A DNA stretch of 64,000 bases from Mycolicibacterium moriokaense (GCF_010726085.1 NZ_AP022560.1:3534001-3598000); one strand, 5' to 3'. Positions 35,623 to 45,046 are shown, counted from the stretch's first letter. Notes: generated by a model from the sequence alone, not told the origin. A program made the numbers and translations.

Positions 35623-36543
35623 ATGGACACCCGGCGGCTTTCACTTCTGCTTTCGCTCTCGCGCCTGGGCTCGATGCGGGCGGTGGCCGATGCCCACCAC
35701 CTCACGACGTCGACGGTGTCACAGCAGATCGCCGCCCTCGCAAAGGAAGTCGGCGCGCAGCTGATCGAGCCGGACGGTCGCCGGGTCCGGCTCACGCCCG
35801 CGGGCGTACGGCTGGCGGACCACGCGGTGACGATCCTCGCGGCGATCGACAGTGCCCGCCTGGACCTCGATCCCGACGCCGAGCCGTCGGGCACTGTGCG
35901 GGTCGGCGGATTCGCCACCGGCATCCGGGTGTCGCTGCTTCCGGTCGTCGCTGACCTGGCCGAACGCTATCCGGATGTCCGCTTGGTCATCAGCGAGTAC
36001 GAGCCCATCGAGGCCTTCGGTCTGCTCACCGACGACGATCTCGATCTGGCACTCACCTACGACTACAACCTCGCGCCGGCCTCACCCGGCCAGGTGCTAC
36101 AGACCGAACCGCTCTGGTCGATCACATGGGGACTCGGTGTGCCGTCATCGTTTCCCGGCGGACCCGCTGACGTAGCGGCGTACGCGGAGCAGACGTGGAT
36201 TGTCAACTCCCGCAACACAGCTGACGAAACCGCTGTGCGTACCTTGGCATCGCTTGCGGGCTTCACGCCGCGCATCGGGCATGAGATCGACAGCCTGGAC
36301 CTTGTCGAGGACCTCATCACGGCCGGCTTCGGCGTCGGGTTGTTGCCCATCGGCAGGCCGACCGGACGAGGCGTCAAGGTGCTCCCACTGGCCCAACCCG
36401 AAGTGGTGCTGACCGCCTATGCGGTGACGCGCCGCGGACGCGCCGACTGGCCACCGCTGAGGGCGGTCCTGGACCGGATGCGCCCTCCGAGTGGCGTCCC
36501 ACTCCCGCGTCGGCAGTGGCCGCGGCCTGAGGCCGAGGGTTAA
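35623..36543 (+). CDS. LysR-family transcriptional regulator
   Basis: 306 residues from ATG at 35623, where homologues begin (MDTRRLSLLLSLSRLGSMRAVADA). The N-terminal winged helix (TTSTVSQQIAALAKEVGAQLIEPDGRRVRLTPAG) is standard; residues about 95-290 are the effector-binding fold (SGTVRVGGFATGI). Divergent from the EamA exporter, which is its probable target. A terminator-like hairpin sits 46 bp before the start, so its own expression may be attenuated. Confidence 0.88.
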   Translation: MDTRRLSLLLSLSRLGSMRAVADAHHLTTSTVSQQIAALAKEVGAQLIEPDGRRVRLTPAGVRLADHAVTILAAIDSARLDLDPDAEPSGTVRVGGFATGIRVSLLPVVADLAERYPDVRLVISEYEPIEAFGLLTDDDLDLALTYDYNLAPASPGQVLQTEPLWSITWGLGVPSSFPGGPADVAAYAEQTWIVNSRNTADETAVRTLASLAGFTPRIGHEIDSLDLVEDLITAGFGVGLLPIGRPTGRGVKVLPLAQPEVVLTAYAVTRRGRADWPPLRAVLDRMRPPSGVPLPRRQWPRPEAEG

Positions 36544-36683
36544 TCAGGCGGCGCCGCGCTGTCGCCGCGCACCGTTCCGGGTGCCTCATGGCACCTCCAG
36601 CCATTCGTAAGCAAAGCGAACGGTAAGGGTGACCTAAATGAGGTCAGACAATGACGCCCGTCACAGTCGACGGGGCGAATGCG

Positions 36684-37379
36684 TCACATGCGTTCAAAAA
36701 TCCAGAGCCGCTGACGACGCACGAATCCGGCGTCGACGGTCGCGCCGTGGCCGGGTACGTAGCGGGCGTCGTCACCACCGAACGCCAGCAGCCGATCGAG
36801 AGTCGCCGGCCACGCCGCAGTGTCGGAATCGGTGTCGATGGCGGGGTCGCCGGATTCCTCGACCAGGTCGCCGCAGAACACGACGGTCTTATCGGCGCCC
36901 TCGACGACGGCGATGAGGTCGTGGTCGGTGTGGCCGCGGCCAGGATGGCTGACCGAGACGACGCGCTCGCCGAGATCGATGACGGCCGCATCCCCCACGC
37001 GATCGGGTGCGCGCAACGCAGCGATGGCGTTGTCAACCTCGCGCGGATTCGCGCCGAACCGCACCGCATCTGCGCGCAGCCAGTCCGCGCGGCCGGTCAT
37101 CGTCGTCGCGACCGCGGGCGCGCAGTACACGGCGGCGCCGTCGAACGCCGCAGCTCCGAGCACGTGGTCGAAGTGATTGTGCGTCAGCACGATGTGGCTA
37201 ACCTCGCGGCCCGCCAGCTCCTCGGCGTCGGCGCGGATCGCCGCCGCTTCGGTCAGGGTGGTCCCGGTGTCGACGAGCAACGCCCCTGCGTGGCTCCACG
37301 CCAATCCGATCGTGACGTCGAGGAACGGGAGACGGCAACGAGAAACGCCGTCCGCCAAGGACTCCCACTCAAAGTTCAT
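36684..37379 (-). CDS. Metallo-beta-lactamase-fold hydrolase
   Basis: 231 residues. The zinc motif THNHFDH (HxHxDH) near 64-70, a later [10 protein letters not shown] loop (third His), [10 protein letters not shown] (bridging Asp) and the C-terminal VPGHGATVD complete the dinuclear metal site, so it should be an active hydrolase. Subclass B-like or glyoxalase II-like members look similar; substrate unknown. The start overlaps the xylulokinase stop by four bases (ATGA), so both are made from one mRNA. Confidence 0.85.
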   Translation of the reverse strand: MNFEWESLADGVSRCRLPFLDVTIGLAWSHAGALLVDTGTTLTEAAAIRADAEELAGREVSHIVLTHNHFDHVLGAAAFDGAAVYCAPAVATTMTGRADWLRADAVRFGANPREVDNAIAALRAPDRVGDAAVIDLGERVVSVSHPGRGHTDHDLIAVVEGADKTVVFCGDLVEESGDPAIDTDSDTAAWPATLDRLLAFGGDDARYVPGHGATVDAGFVRRQRLWIFERM

Positions 37380-38770
37380 TGACCCAGTGTGAGCGGCTGC
37401 GCGGCCTGATACCGCTCGAGCACGTGCGGGGTGGGATCGGCGGTGTATGTCACGGTGTCGCCGAACGACCATGCGGGCGGTGAATCAGCCTGTGACAGCG
37501 TCCATGCTGCCTGCCGGGCGGCGCCGAGTGCGACGTACTCAGCGGACGCCGGCACGTGCACCGGCTTTCCCAGCAGTGCAGGCGCGATCCGCCGGACCGC
37601 CTCTGACCGCGCTCCCCCGCCCACGAGGATGATGCGATTCACGTTGACGCCGTGGGCGTTGATCCTGTCGATGCAATACGCCATCGCACTAAGCAGGCCT
37701 TCGACGGTCGCGCGAGCGACATTAGCAGCACTGAGATTTCGTCCGGTCATCCCGTGCAGGGCGCCCGCGGCCTGGGGCAGGTTCGGCGACCGTTCACCGG
37801 CGAAATACGGCACCAGCGTGAGTCCGTCGGCCCCGGCCGGCGCCGAGAGGGCTAACCGGTCGAGTTCGTCGAAGTCGACCCCGAGCATCGAAGCGGCGGC
37901 AGCGAGCACCGGAGCGCCGTTCAGTGTGCAGACGAGCGATAGCTGTCGCCCGGTCGCGTCTGCGAAACCCGCCACGATGCCCTCCGGGTCGTGGGGTGCG
38001 ACGTCTCCGACTGCGCTCACGACACCCGATGTGCCGAGCGAGATGATGCAGTCCCCCGGTTCTGCGCCCAGTCCCAGGGCGGCTCCCGCGTTGTCCCCCG
38101 CACCCGGTCCGAGCACCGCACCCGTCGACGTGCGCCCGGCTTCCTGCGACGGCTCGAGGACCGTGGGTACCTGCGGTCGTCGACCGCGCATCGCCATTTC
38201 GAGCAGGTCTAGGTGATAACTGCCGGACTCCGACGAGAAGTACCCGGTGCCGCTCGCGTCGCTGCGGTCGGTGCGCAGGTCGGCGATATCGTCCGAACCG
38301 CCTAGTCTCCAGGTCAGCCAGTCGTGCGGGAGGCAGACCGCCGCCGTCGCATCGGCGTGTGCGGGTTCATGATCGGCGAGCCAGCGCAGCTTCGCCGCGG
38401 TGATCGCCGCTACGGGCACCACGCCGACGCGTTTCGCCCACTCATCGGCTCCCAGCTCGGAAACCAGCGCGTCTGCGGCGACGCTTGAGCGAGTGTCGTT
38501 CCACAACAAGGCATCTCGCACGACGGCACCCGCCCTGTCCAGACACACCATGCCGTGCTGCTGTGCGCCTACGGACATGGCCGCCACGTCGTCGAGACCA
38601 CCCGCGGCTTTAATCGCGGTCTGCAGTGCCGACCACCACCGCTGAGGATCGATCTCGGTGCCGTCGGGGTGCGGTGCGGTTGCCGACCGCACGATCGAGC
38701 CGGTGTCCGCGTCGCAGATGGCGACCTTGCACGACTGGGTTGACGAGTCGATGCCAGCGACCAGAGCCAC
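37376..38770 (-). CDS. xylB: Xylulokinase (FGGY family)
   Basis: 464 residues from GTG at 38770. The FGGY fold is clear: N-terminal [17 protein letters not shown] phosphate loop, [33 protein letters not shown], the catalytic Asp in [11 protein letters not shown], and the C-terminal [15 protein letters not shown] and [17 protein letters not shown]-binding segments. Xylulokinases carry the QQHG motif seen here; it would phosphorylate D-xylulose to xylulose 5-phosphate. Coupled to the MBL-fold gene. No xylose isomerase or pentose transporter is in the window. Confidence 0.88.
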   Translation of the reverse strand: MALVAGIDSSTQSCKVAICDADTGSIVRSATAPHPDGTEIDPQRWWSALQTAIKAAGGLDDVAAMSVGAQQHGMVCLDRAGAVVRDALLWNDTRSSVAADALVSELGADEWAKRVGVVPVAAITAAKLRWLADHEPAHADATAAVCLPHDWLTWRLGGSDDIADLRTDRSDASGTGYFSSESGSYHLDLLEMAMRGRRPQVPTVLEPSQEAGRTSTGAVLGPGAGDNAGAALGLGAEPGDCIISLGTSGVVSAVGDVAPHDPEGIVAGFADATGRQLSLVCTLNGAPVLAAAASMLGVDFDELDRLALSAPAGADGLTLVPYFAGERSPNLPQAAGALHGMTGRNLSAANVARATVEGLLSAMAYCIDRINAHGVNVNRIILVGGGARSEAVRRIAPALLGKPVHVPASAEYVALGAARQAAWTLSQADSPPAWSFGDTVTYTADPTPHVLERYQAAQPLTLGQ

Positions 38771-38878
38771 GCAGCCGACGCTACGCCGATGAGGTTCGGG
38801 GGCACCACGTTGCTGGGTAGCACTCGGCCTGAACTGCCAATCAGGCACAGACGGCCTGCCACGGTGGGACAATGCGTT

Positions 38879-39373
38879 GTGGACAGCGAAAGCCCGCGCT
38901 GGGATGACGATCGCGGTGAGACGGAAGCTCAACGGCTGGACCGAAACTGGTCGAGTCTGCTGCAGGAGCTGCGGGTGGCCCAGACCGGCGTCCAGTTACT
39001 GACCGGCTTTCTTCTGATCCTGCCGTTCCAACCACGCTTCGCCGCACTCGACAGCGTCATGCGCATCGTCTACCTCGTGACCGTGGGTTGCTCGATCGGC
39101 GCGACCGTGTTGTTGGTCGCGCCGGCGAGCATGCACCGGGTGCTGTTTCGTAGGCACCGGCTGCGGACATTGGTGGTTGTTTCGCACAAGTACGCCATCG
39201 TCGGGACGATATTGCTCGGCGCGGCCCTCACCGGTGTCGCCGTCGTCATCTTCGACACCGTGGTCGGCAGGCCCGGTGCCTGGATCGCCGGCGGGTGCAC
39301 GCTGGTTGCGCTCGTCGCGTTCTGGTACGCGCTGCCCTTGCGGGATAGGAACCTGCGCGATACGTCGTACTGA
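38879..39373 (+). CDS. DUF6328-type four-helix membrane protein
   Basis: 164 residues from GTG at 38879. A charged N-terminus ([36 protein letters not shown]) leads into four hydrophobic helices: about 45-62, 68-85, 110-133 and 138-153. This pattern matches a small family of actinobacterial membrane proteins called DUF6328. Function unknown. Divergent from xylB; followed after 36 bp by the DoxX-repeat gene on the same strand. Confidence 0.75.
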   Translation: MDSESPRWDDDRGETEAQRLDRNWSSLLQELRVAQTGVQLLTGFLLILPFQPRFAALDSVMRIVYLVTVGCSIGATVLLVAPASMHRVLFRRHRLRTLVVVSHKYAIVGTILLGAALTGVAVVIFDTVVGRPGAWIAGGCTLVALVAFWYALPLRDRNLRDTSY

Positions 39374-39409
39374 CGTTTGTGACCTCGACGGCCGGGGAAC
39401 TCCGCAGCC

Positions 39410-40300
39410 ATGTTGATCCGACGTGTTGCCCGCCCGATGTTGTCAGCGGCCTTCATCGCCCGTGGCGTCGATACCCTGCGTAGTCCGAAACCGGCCGCCG
39501 ACGCAGCGCGCCCCACCCTCGAGGGCCTGTCCAAGCTGCCCGATCCCGTCGGCACCAAGGTGCCCTCCGATGCCGAGACGGTCGCACGCGTGAACGCTGC
39601 CGTGCAGATCGGCGGCGGCCTGCTCCTCGCAACCGGCAAGCTGCCGCGGCTGGCATCGGCGGCGCTCGCGCTCAGTGTGGTGCCGGGCAGCCTTGGCGCA
39701 CATGCTTTTTGGAATGAGTCCGACCCGCAGCGGAAGGCCGACGAACGTCGCGCCTTCCTTGCCGAGATCAGTCTCATCGGCGGGCTGATCATCGCTGCCG
39801 TGGACACCGAGGGCAAGCCGTCGCTGGGATGGCGTGGACGTCGCGCCGCACACAAGGTATCCGAGGCGGTCAGCGCCGCACTGCCGGTCGGCGCCGCAGC
39901 GGGCGGCAGTCTCGTCGACAGCGAACTCGCCGAAAAGGTCGGCCATGGCCTGCAGGTCGGTGCCGAACGTGGCCGGGAGCTGGCCCATGTCGCACGCGAA
40001 CGCGGCGCCGAGCTCGCCGAGGTCGCTCGCGAACGGGCGCCGGAGGTGGCCGAGTTGGCACGCAAGCGCGGCGCCGAGATCGCCGACGTCGCACGCGAAC
40101 GCGGACCGGAACTGGCGGAGTTGGCACGCAAGCGCGGCGCCGAGATCGTCGACGTGACGCGCGATCGTGGTTGGGAATGGGCCGATGCCGCGCGGCAGCG
40201 CGCACCGGAACTGGCCGACACCGCACGTGAGCGCGCAACAGATCTCGCCGATACGGCGCGCTCGGAAGCCAAGCGTCGCCGCCGCCGCTGGGGTTCGTGA
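39410..40300 (+). CDS. DoxX-family membrane protein with C-terminal 11-residue repeats
   Basis: 296 residues. Residues 1 to about 160 are a DoxX domain of four helices (SAAFIARGVDTLRSP, VNAAVQIGGGLLLATGKLPRLASAALALSV, AFLAEISLIGGLIIAAVDTEG). Residues 187-285 are nine head-to-tail copies of an 11-residue unit RGxELAxxARE, then a basic tail KRRRRRW. The repeat is a hendecad that would make a long, strongly charged amphipathic helix facing the cytoplasm, able to lie on a membrane or bundle with partners. Many mycobacterial DoxX proteins have charged tails, but the regularity here is notable. Confidence 0.85.
   Translation: MLIRRVARPMLSAAFIARGVDTLRSPKPAADAARPTLEGLSKLPDPVGTKVPSDAETVARVNAAVQIGGGLLLATGKLPRLASAALALSVVPGSLGAHAFWNESDPQRKADERRAFLAEISLIGGLIIAAVDTEGKPSLGWRGRRAAHKVSEAVSAALPVGAAAGGSLVDSELAEKVGHGLQVGAERGRELAHVARERGAELAEVARERAPEVAELARKRGAEIADVARERGPELAELARKRGAEIVDVTRDRGWEWADAARQRAPELADTARERATDLADTARSEAKRRRRRWGS
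39968..40264 (+). repeat. Nine 33-bp tandem units encoding RGxELAxxARE
   Basis: Within the DoxX gene. Units start at residues 187, 198, 209, 220, 231, 242, 253, 264 and 275. Units 4 and 6, and 3 and 5, are most alike, which suggests duplication in two-unit steps, and the last three units are the most diverged. Confidence 0.85.
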
Positions 40301-40402
40301 TCAGGGCGCGTCAAACTCCTTCTGAACTGCCGCGTCAGCGGTAGATTGACTCCACCATCCGCGCGGTCGGATCCGCCGACCGCGTAGACGCGAGGAGTCC
40401 AG

Positions 40403-40885
40403 ATGACGACCAATCCCCAGCCTGGCCAATACGGTGAGCAGGGCGCCTACCCGACCGCAGGCGGTCAACAGCCCGGCGGGCTGCTGATTCGCTGGCTTGC
40501 CAGGATCATCGACGGCATTCTGGTCGCGATCGTCAGTTATGCCCTGATCTTCGCCACGGACACCTTGTCGAACTACTTCGTGACCGGGTTGTTCACCGGT
40601 CTGCTCACCTTCGTGTACTTTGTGGCCTTCGAGACCTCCATCGGTGCGACTCCGGGCAAGAAGCTGCTGGGCCTCAGCGTCCACGGACCCGGTGGCGCAC
40701 CCAAGCCGACTGCGGCGCAATCGGCGATCCGTAACTCATGGACGCTGCTGCCGATCATCCCGTTCATCGGTGGCCTGCTCGGTGTCATCGCGATCGTCGT
40801 CATCGCGGTGACGATCAACGGCAGCGCGACCAAACAGGGCAAGCACGACGAGCTCGCGGGCGGCACGCAGGTCGTCAAGGGCTGA
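40403..40885 (+). CDS. RDD-family membrane protein
   Basis: 160 residues. A Gly/Gln/Pro-rich N-terminus (about 1-26) precedes the RDD domain: helix 1 contains IRWLARIIDGILVAIVSY with the family Arg and Asp-Asp-like pair, a second helix, then ETSIGATPGKKLLGLSVHG (the typical GKxLLGL loop) and a third helix. RDD proteins act in ion homeostasis or as small transporters in bacteria; the substrate is unknown. GAGGAG sits six bases before the ATG. Convergent with the gluconate permease. Confidence 0.82.
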   Translation: MTTNPQPGQYGEQGAYPTAGGQQPGGLLIRWLARIIDGILVAIVSYALIFATDTLSNYFVTGLFTGLLTFVYFVAFETSIGATPGKKLLGLSVHGPGGAPKPTAAQSAIRNSWTLLPIIPFIGGLLGVIAIVVIAVTINGSATKQGKHDELAGGTQVVKG

Positions 40886-40897
40886 CGCGGCGCGGGG

Positions 40898-42373
40898 TCA
40901 GACGAAGATCCCGAGCAGCAGCACCAACACCAGGCCGACGACCGACAGCACGGTCTCCATGAGCGACCACGACTTGATGGTCTGGCCGACGCTCATGCCG
41001 AAGTACTCCTTGACCAGCCAGAAGCCGGCGTCGTTCACGTGGGAGAAGAACACGGATCCCGCGCCGACCGCCAGCACGATCAAGGACACCTGACCGCTGC
41101 TCATACCCTCGACGAGCCCGAGCATCAATGCTGATGCGGTGATGGTCGCCACGGTCGCGGAACCCGTTGCGAGACGGATCAATACGGCGAGAATCCAGGC
41201 GAGCAGAATCGTCGAGACGCCGGTCGTTTTCGCCCAGTCGGCGAGCATCGTGCCGATGCCGGTGTCGACCAGCACCTGCTTGAAGCCACCGCCCGCGGCG
41301 ACGATCAGGATGATGCCAGCCACCGGTGGAAGCGACGACTCGATGCACTTGACGATCTGATCGCGGGTCATCGCCGCACCGCGGCCCAGCGTGAAGATGC
41401 CGACGACGACGGCGATGAGAAGCGCTACCAGCGGGCGGCCGAGGAGGTCGAAGGTCTGGCGCACGACGTTGGTCTCATCGGCGATGAAGATGTCGGCGAG
41501 CGCCTTGCCCATCATCAGTGCGACAGGCAGCAGAACCGAGAACATGGTGATGGCGAAACTCGGCCGTTGTCGGGTGACCGTCTGGGTGGCGGTCGTCGTA
41601 TCGCCCTCGGCGGATGCCACGGCCGTCGCGCCGCCGCCGTTGCGCGCGAAGTCGTCTGCGTCGAAGCGGTCCGGCACCTCGAGGACCACCCACTTGCCCG
41701 CCAGGCGCCCGAACAGTGGTCCGGCCACGATGACGGTCGGAATCGCCACTGCTACACCCATTGCCAGTGTGATACCCAGATCGGCACCGAGCAGGTCGAT
41801 CGCGGTCAGCGGTCCCGGGTGCGGCGGCACCAGCCCGTGCATCGCGGAAAGACCGGCCAGGGCCGGGATTCCGACGGTGATCAGCGACAGCTGCGACCGC
41901 TTGGCGACCAAGTAGATGACCGGCATCAGCAGCACGAGACCGATCTCGAAGAACATCGGGAGCCCGATGATGGAGCCCACCAGTGCCATCGCCCACGGCA
42001 ATGCCCGCGGCGAGGCATGTCCGACGATGGTGTCGACGATCTCGTCGGCGCCCCCTGAGTCTGCGAGTAGCTTGGCGAACATCGCGCCGAGCGCGATCAG
42101 AATGCCTACCCCCGCAGCGGTGGTGCCGAATCCGGAGCTGAACGAGTCGAATACGTCGGCGAGATTGTTCCAGCCCTGTGCGACGATCCCGACCGTGATC
42201 GCGCCGAAAATGAGCGCGAGAAACGGGTGCAGCTTGGCGACGGTGATCAGCACGACGATGAGCGCGATACCCGCCAGCGCCGCGACAATCAGCTGCCAAC
42301 CGGCGGCAACAGGTTCGGCCAACTCGGGCTCGGCCGCCAGGACGGTGATCGCCGCCCCTATGTCTGAGGTCAT
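40898..42373 (-). CDS. gntP: Gluconate permease, GntP family
   Basis: 491 residues, 12-14 hydrophobic helices. Motifs typical of GntP/GntT: GIGTMLADWAKTTGVSTILLAWILAVLIRLATGSATVA, LSAMHGLVPPHPGPL and FFSHVNDAGFWLVKEYFGMSV. It imports gluconate with protons. The start at 42373 has AGGAGA upstream and overlaps the gluconokinase stop as ATGA. With gntK and the divergent GntR gene it forms a complete gluconate uptake and activation unit feeding 6-phosphogluconate to the pentose phosphate pathway. Confidence 0.92.
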   Translation of the reverse strand: MTSDIGAAITVLAAEPELAEPVAAGWQLIVAALAGIALIVVLITVAKLHPFLALIFGAITVGIVAQGWNNLADVFDSFSSGFGTTAAGVGILIALGAMFAKLLADSGGADEIVDTIVGHASPRALPWAMALVGSIIGLPMFFEIGLVLLMPVIYLVAKRSQLSLITVGIPALAGLSAMHGLVPPHPGPLTAIDLLGADLGITLAMGVAVAIPTVIVAGPLFGRLAGKWVVLEVPDRFDADDFARNGGGATAVASAEGDTTTATQTVTRQRPSFAITMFSVLLPVALMMGKALADIFIADETNVVRQTFDLLGRPLVALLIAVVVGIFTLGRGAAMTRDQIVKCIESSLPPVAGIILIVAAGGGFKQVLVDTGIGTMLADWAKTTGVSTILLAWILAVLIRLATGSATVATITASALMLGLVEGMSSGQVSLIVLAVGAGSVFFSHVNDAGFWLVKEYFGMSVGQTIKSWSLMETVLSVVGLVLVLLLGIFV

Positions 42374-42900
42374 CGGTTCTCCTGTTCGGTTGGGCGCGCG
42401 CCGGTTTGGGCTACTTGGGTTTCGACGTAGGTTTCGACGATGGAATCGATGCTCTGGTCGACATCGATTGTGATGCCGCGCTCGTCGTCGCCCAGCGGCT
42501 CGAGCGTCTCGAACTGAGAAGTGAGCAGGGATGCGGGCATGAAGTGGCCGGGACGGCTGGCCTGGCGTTTGGCGATGACGTCGGGAGTGCCACTGAGATG
42601 GAGGAACTCGACATCGTGGCAGTGGCGGCGAAGCTGGTCGCGGTACTTGCGCTTGAGCGCCGAGCAGCTCATCACACCGCCGGTGTGACACCGCTCGGCC
42701 AACCACTCCCCGATGGCTTCCAACCACGGATACCGGTCGTCGTCGTTGAGCGGTTCCCCGGCGGTCATCTTGGCGATGTTGGCGGGTGGATGAAAGTCGT
42801 CGGCGTCGGCGAACGGTACGCGCAGACGCTGCGCCAGCGCCGCTCCCACGGTCGATTTACCTGAGCCTGAGACGCCCATCGCGACGATTGGTGACGCCAT
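42370..42900 (-). CDS. gntK: Gluconokinase
   Basis: 176 residues, the usual size for GntK/IdnK. Walker A GVSGSGKST near 9-17, DADDFHPPANIAKMTAGEPLNDDDRYPWL (substrate region), SCSALKRKYRDQLRR, and the lid RPGHFMPASLLTSQFETLEPL. Phosphorylates gluconate with ATP. ATG at 42900 is preferred over a GTG nine bases upstream because GGAGGGG is directly before the ATG. First gene of the operon, coupled to gntP. Confidence 0.92.
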   Translation of the reverse strand: MASPIVAMGVSGSGKSTVGAALAQRLRVPFADADDFHPPANIAKMTAGEPLNDDDRYPWLEAIGEWLAERCHTGGVMSCSALKRKYRDQLRRHCHDVEFLHLSGTPDVIAKRQASRPGHFMPASLLTSQFETLEPLGDDERGITIDVDQSIDSIVETYVETQVAQTGARPTEQENR

Positions 42901-42948
42901 CCCCTCCACCTACCCGGTTGTGCTTGACGTCACACAGCATGCCTCAAT

Positions 42949-42960
42949 AATCATATGATT
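42949..42960. promoter_or_regulatory. GntR operator candidate 1
   Basis: AATCATATGATT, a perfect 12-bp palindrome between the divergent gntK and gntR genes. A second near-identical copy is 27 bp away. Confidence 0.6.
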
Positions 42961-42975
42961 GCAAGAAGATTTCTA

Positions 42976-42987
42976 AATCATATGGTT
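42976..42987. promoter_or_regulatory. GntR operator candidate 2
   Basis: AATCATATGGTT, one mismatch from the first operator and 27 bp from it. The pair lies in a conspicuously AT-rich 60-bp stretch just upstream of gntR. Confidence 0.6.
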
Positions 42988-43023
42988 TTAGTAATGCCAG
43001 CAAAGCTATGACAAGATGTATGA

Positions 43024-43731
43024 GTGGCGTCACACTCAAACGTCGGTGCACTGCACGGCAGTTTGCTCGAGGCGCTGGGCGCGGCCATCGTGTCCGGGGA
43101 CTACTCCGCGGGGCAGGTCATCACGCTCGACGGAGTCAGCGCCGAATACAAGGTCTCGCGCAGCGTCGTCCGCGAGGCCGTGCGCGTGCTGGAGTCGATG
43201 GGCATGGTCGAGTCCCGGCGCCGGGTGGGCGTCACGGTCCAGCCCGCGACCAAGTGGAACGTCTTCGACCCCAGGTTGATTCGCTGGCGACTCGAGTCGG
43301 GCGACCGCGCCGCGCAATTGCTGTCGCTGTCGGAGCTACGCCGGGGATTCGAACCCGCCGCGGCGGCGCTTGCGGCGCGGCGCGCCGATCCCCATCAGTG
43401 CAGGCTCATGGCAGCGGCGGTCTCGGACATGGTGGTGCACGGCCGGTCCGGTGATCTCGAGGCATACCTGTTGGCGGACAAGCTGTTCCACCAGACCATG
43501 CTCGAGGCCAGCGGCAACGAGATGTTCCGTGCGCTCAACGGCGTGGTGGCCGAAGTGCTCACCGGCCGCACTCATCACGGGATGATGCCCACCACCCCCA
43601 ATCCGGCGGCCATCGAGTTGCACGACGAGGTTGCGCGCGCCATCAGGTTGCGTGACGAAGCGGCCGCCGAGCGAGCGATGCGTGCAATCATCGACGAGGC
43701 GGCATCCGCTGTGAGCGAAGAGTTTTCGTAG
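43024..43731 (+). CDS. gntR: GntR/FadR-type (FCD domain) regulator of gluconate genes
   Basis: 235 residues from GTG at 43024, the earliest possible start because TGA stands directly before it. The winged helix is at about 20-75 (VSAEYKVSRSVVREAVRVLESMGMVESRRRVGVTV); the FCD effector domain follows with its metal-type residues spread through LFHQTMLEASGNEMF and ELHDEVARAIRLRDEAAAERAM. No clear ribosome site is seen, so the transcript may be leaderless, which is common in mycobacteria. Expected to repress gntKP and itself until gluconate or a derivative binds. Confidence 0.85.
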   Translation: MASHSNVGALHGSLLEALGAAIVSGDYSAGQVITLDGVSAEYKVSRSVVREAVRVLESMGMVESRRRVGVTVQPATKWNVFDPRLIRWRLESGDRAAQLLSLSELRRGFEPAAAALAARRADPHQCRLMAAAVSDMVVHGRSGDLEAYLLADKLFHQTMLEASGNEMFRALNGVVAEVLTGRTHHGMMPTTPNPAAIELHDEVARAIRLRDEAAAERAMRAIIDEAASAVSEEFS

Positions 43732-43750
43732 TTTCGAGGAAAGGTTGATT

Positions 43751-44635
43751 GTGGGCAGGCAACCAATTCTGGCACGGCGCTTCTTCGATCGGCTCGAACC
43801 GGTGCACGCGGTGACGTATTTCGCGCCGGAGGCCCGTGCCGCGCTCGACGGGCTCGGCTTCCGTGGCTTTTGGATGGGCTACTTCGCGGCGCGGTCGGCG
43901 CCGATCGGCGTGGTGCCTGCGGAAGTCGTCACCGCGACGTTTTACAACTTCGCCGCCCAGCGGGTCGCGAAGGCGTTGCCTGCGGCGTGGGAGATCGTCT
44001 CCCCCGCCGATGCGCTGCGAGCCCGCGAACAATCGGCGGTGGAAGCGCTGCGCCGCTACGGCGTCGGCACTGACGATGACGTGGAGACGGCCGCGGAGCT
44101 GGCGGCCAAGGCGGCGCGTGGCGCTCCGCTGGATGGGCGCCCGTTATTCGCGGCCAACCTGGCGCTGAACTGGCCCGACGAACCGGTGGCCAAGCTGTGG
44201 CACGCGACGACATTGCTGCGCGAACAGCGCGGCGACGGGCATGTGGCCGTGTTGGCGTCGCTCGGGATCTCCGGCCGCGAGTCCAACGTCCTGCACGCGG
44301 CGGCGGGCAAGGTGCCCAAGGAGATGATCATGCGCAGCCGCGACTACGACGACGAACAATGGGCTCTCCACCGCGACCGACTCGTCGCGCGGGGGCTGCT
44401 CGACGACAACGACGAACTCACGGCGGCGGGACGCGAACTCAAACAGCGCATCGAGGACACCACCGACGAGCTGGCCCTCGGCGGGCTGGAGGCGCTCGAC
44501 GACGGCGAGGTGGAGGCGTTGTTCCGCAGCTTGACGCCGATCACCCGGAAAGTGGTGGCCGCCGGCGATGTTCCCCAGTTCACGCCGATGGGCCTGGGTC
44601 GCGACGACCTGGACGACGACAGCTCGCATTTGTAG
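43751..44635 (+). CDS. SCO6745-family protein
   Basis: 294 residues from GTG at 43751; AGGAAAGG precedes it at the right distance. All-helical composition: RFFDRLEPVHAVTYFAPEARAALDGLGFRGFWMGYFAARSAPIG at the N-terminus, NLALNWPDEPVAKLWHATTLLREQRGDGHVAVLASLGISGRES in the middle, and a winged-helix-like C-terminal half (DEQWALHRDRLVARGLLDDNDELTAAG). Conserved in actinobacteria; function not known. It follows gntR by 19 bp and may be co-transcribed with it. Confidence 0.75.
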   Translation: MGRQPILARRFFDRLEPVHAVTYFAPEARAALDGLGFRGFWMGYFAARSAPIGVVPAEVVTATFYNFAAQRVAKALPAAWEIVSPADALRAREQSAVEALRRYGVGTDDDVETAAELAAKAARGAPLDGRPLFAANLALNWPDEPVAKLWHATTLLREQRGDGHVAVLASLGISGRESNVLHAAAGKVPKEMIMRSRDYDDEQWALHRDRLVARGLLDDNDELTAAGRELKQRIEDTTDELALGGLEALDDGEVEALFRSLTPITRKVVAAGDVPQFTPMGLGRDDLDDDSSHL

Positions 44636-44687
44636 TGGTTTCGGCGTGCTCAGTCTCGCTGAGGGTGACCCAGCACGCCGAAATCAC
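44635..44687. terminator. Long palindrome GTGGTTTCGGCGTGCT / AGCACGCCGAAATCAC
   Basis: 16-bp arms (44635-44650 and 44672-44687) with a single mismatch and a 21-base loop; starts at the last base of the SCO6745-family stop codon. It resembles factor-independent, T-run-poor hairpins common in mycobacterial intergenic DNA and probably terminates that transcript. Confidence 0.55.
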
Positions 44688-44714
44688 CCCTGATCGGGCA
44701 CGCTTGGGGCCGTG

Positions 44715-45041
44715 ATGGTGCTGAAATCGGTCGCCCTGTTCGTGCTGGCTGCGCTGCTGGAGATCGGCGGGGCGTGGCTCGTCTGGCAGGGCGTACGCGA
44801 ACATCGCGGGCTGCTGTGGATCGGTGCCGGCATCATCGCGCTCGGCGGGTATGGATTCGTCGCGGCGTTTCAGCCCGACCCCCACTTCGGCAGGGTGCTG
44901 GCCGCATACGGCGGCGTGTTTATCGCCGGATCACTGGTCTGGGGCATGGTCGCCGACGGCTTCCGGCCCGACCGCTGGGACGTTGCAGGCGCAGTCGTCG
45001 CACTCCTCGGCGTCGCCCTGATCATGTACGCGCCGCGCTGA
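44715..45041 (+). CDS. YnfA/UPF0060-family small membrane protein
   Basis: 108 residues with four helices: [65 protein letters not shown] and [19 protein letters not shown]. The [11 protein letters not shown] start and [13 protein letters not shown] block are diagnostic of the family, which belongs to the drug/metabolite transporter superfamily. Transport substrate unknown. It lies alone between two palindromic hairpins. Confidence 0.88.
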   Translation: MVLKSVALFVLAALLEIGGAWLVWQGVREHRGLLWIGAGIIALGGYGFVAAFQPDPHFGRVLAAYGGVFIAGSLVWGMVADGFRPDRWDVAGAVVALLGVALIMYAPR

Positions 45042-45046
45042 CCCCG

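Noticed and set aside
36638..36916. Arginine-rich plus-strand frame opposite the MBL-fold gene
   Set aside because: Antiregister reading of the metallo-hydrolase; composition is typical of shadow frames.
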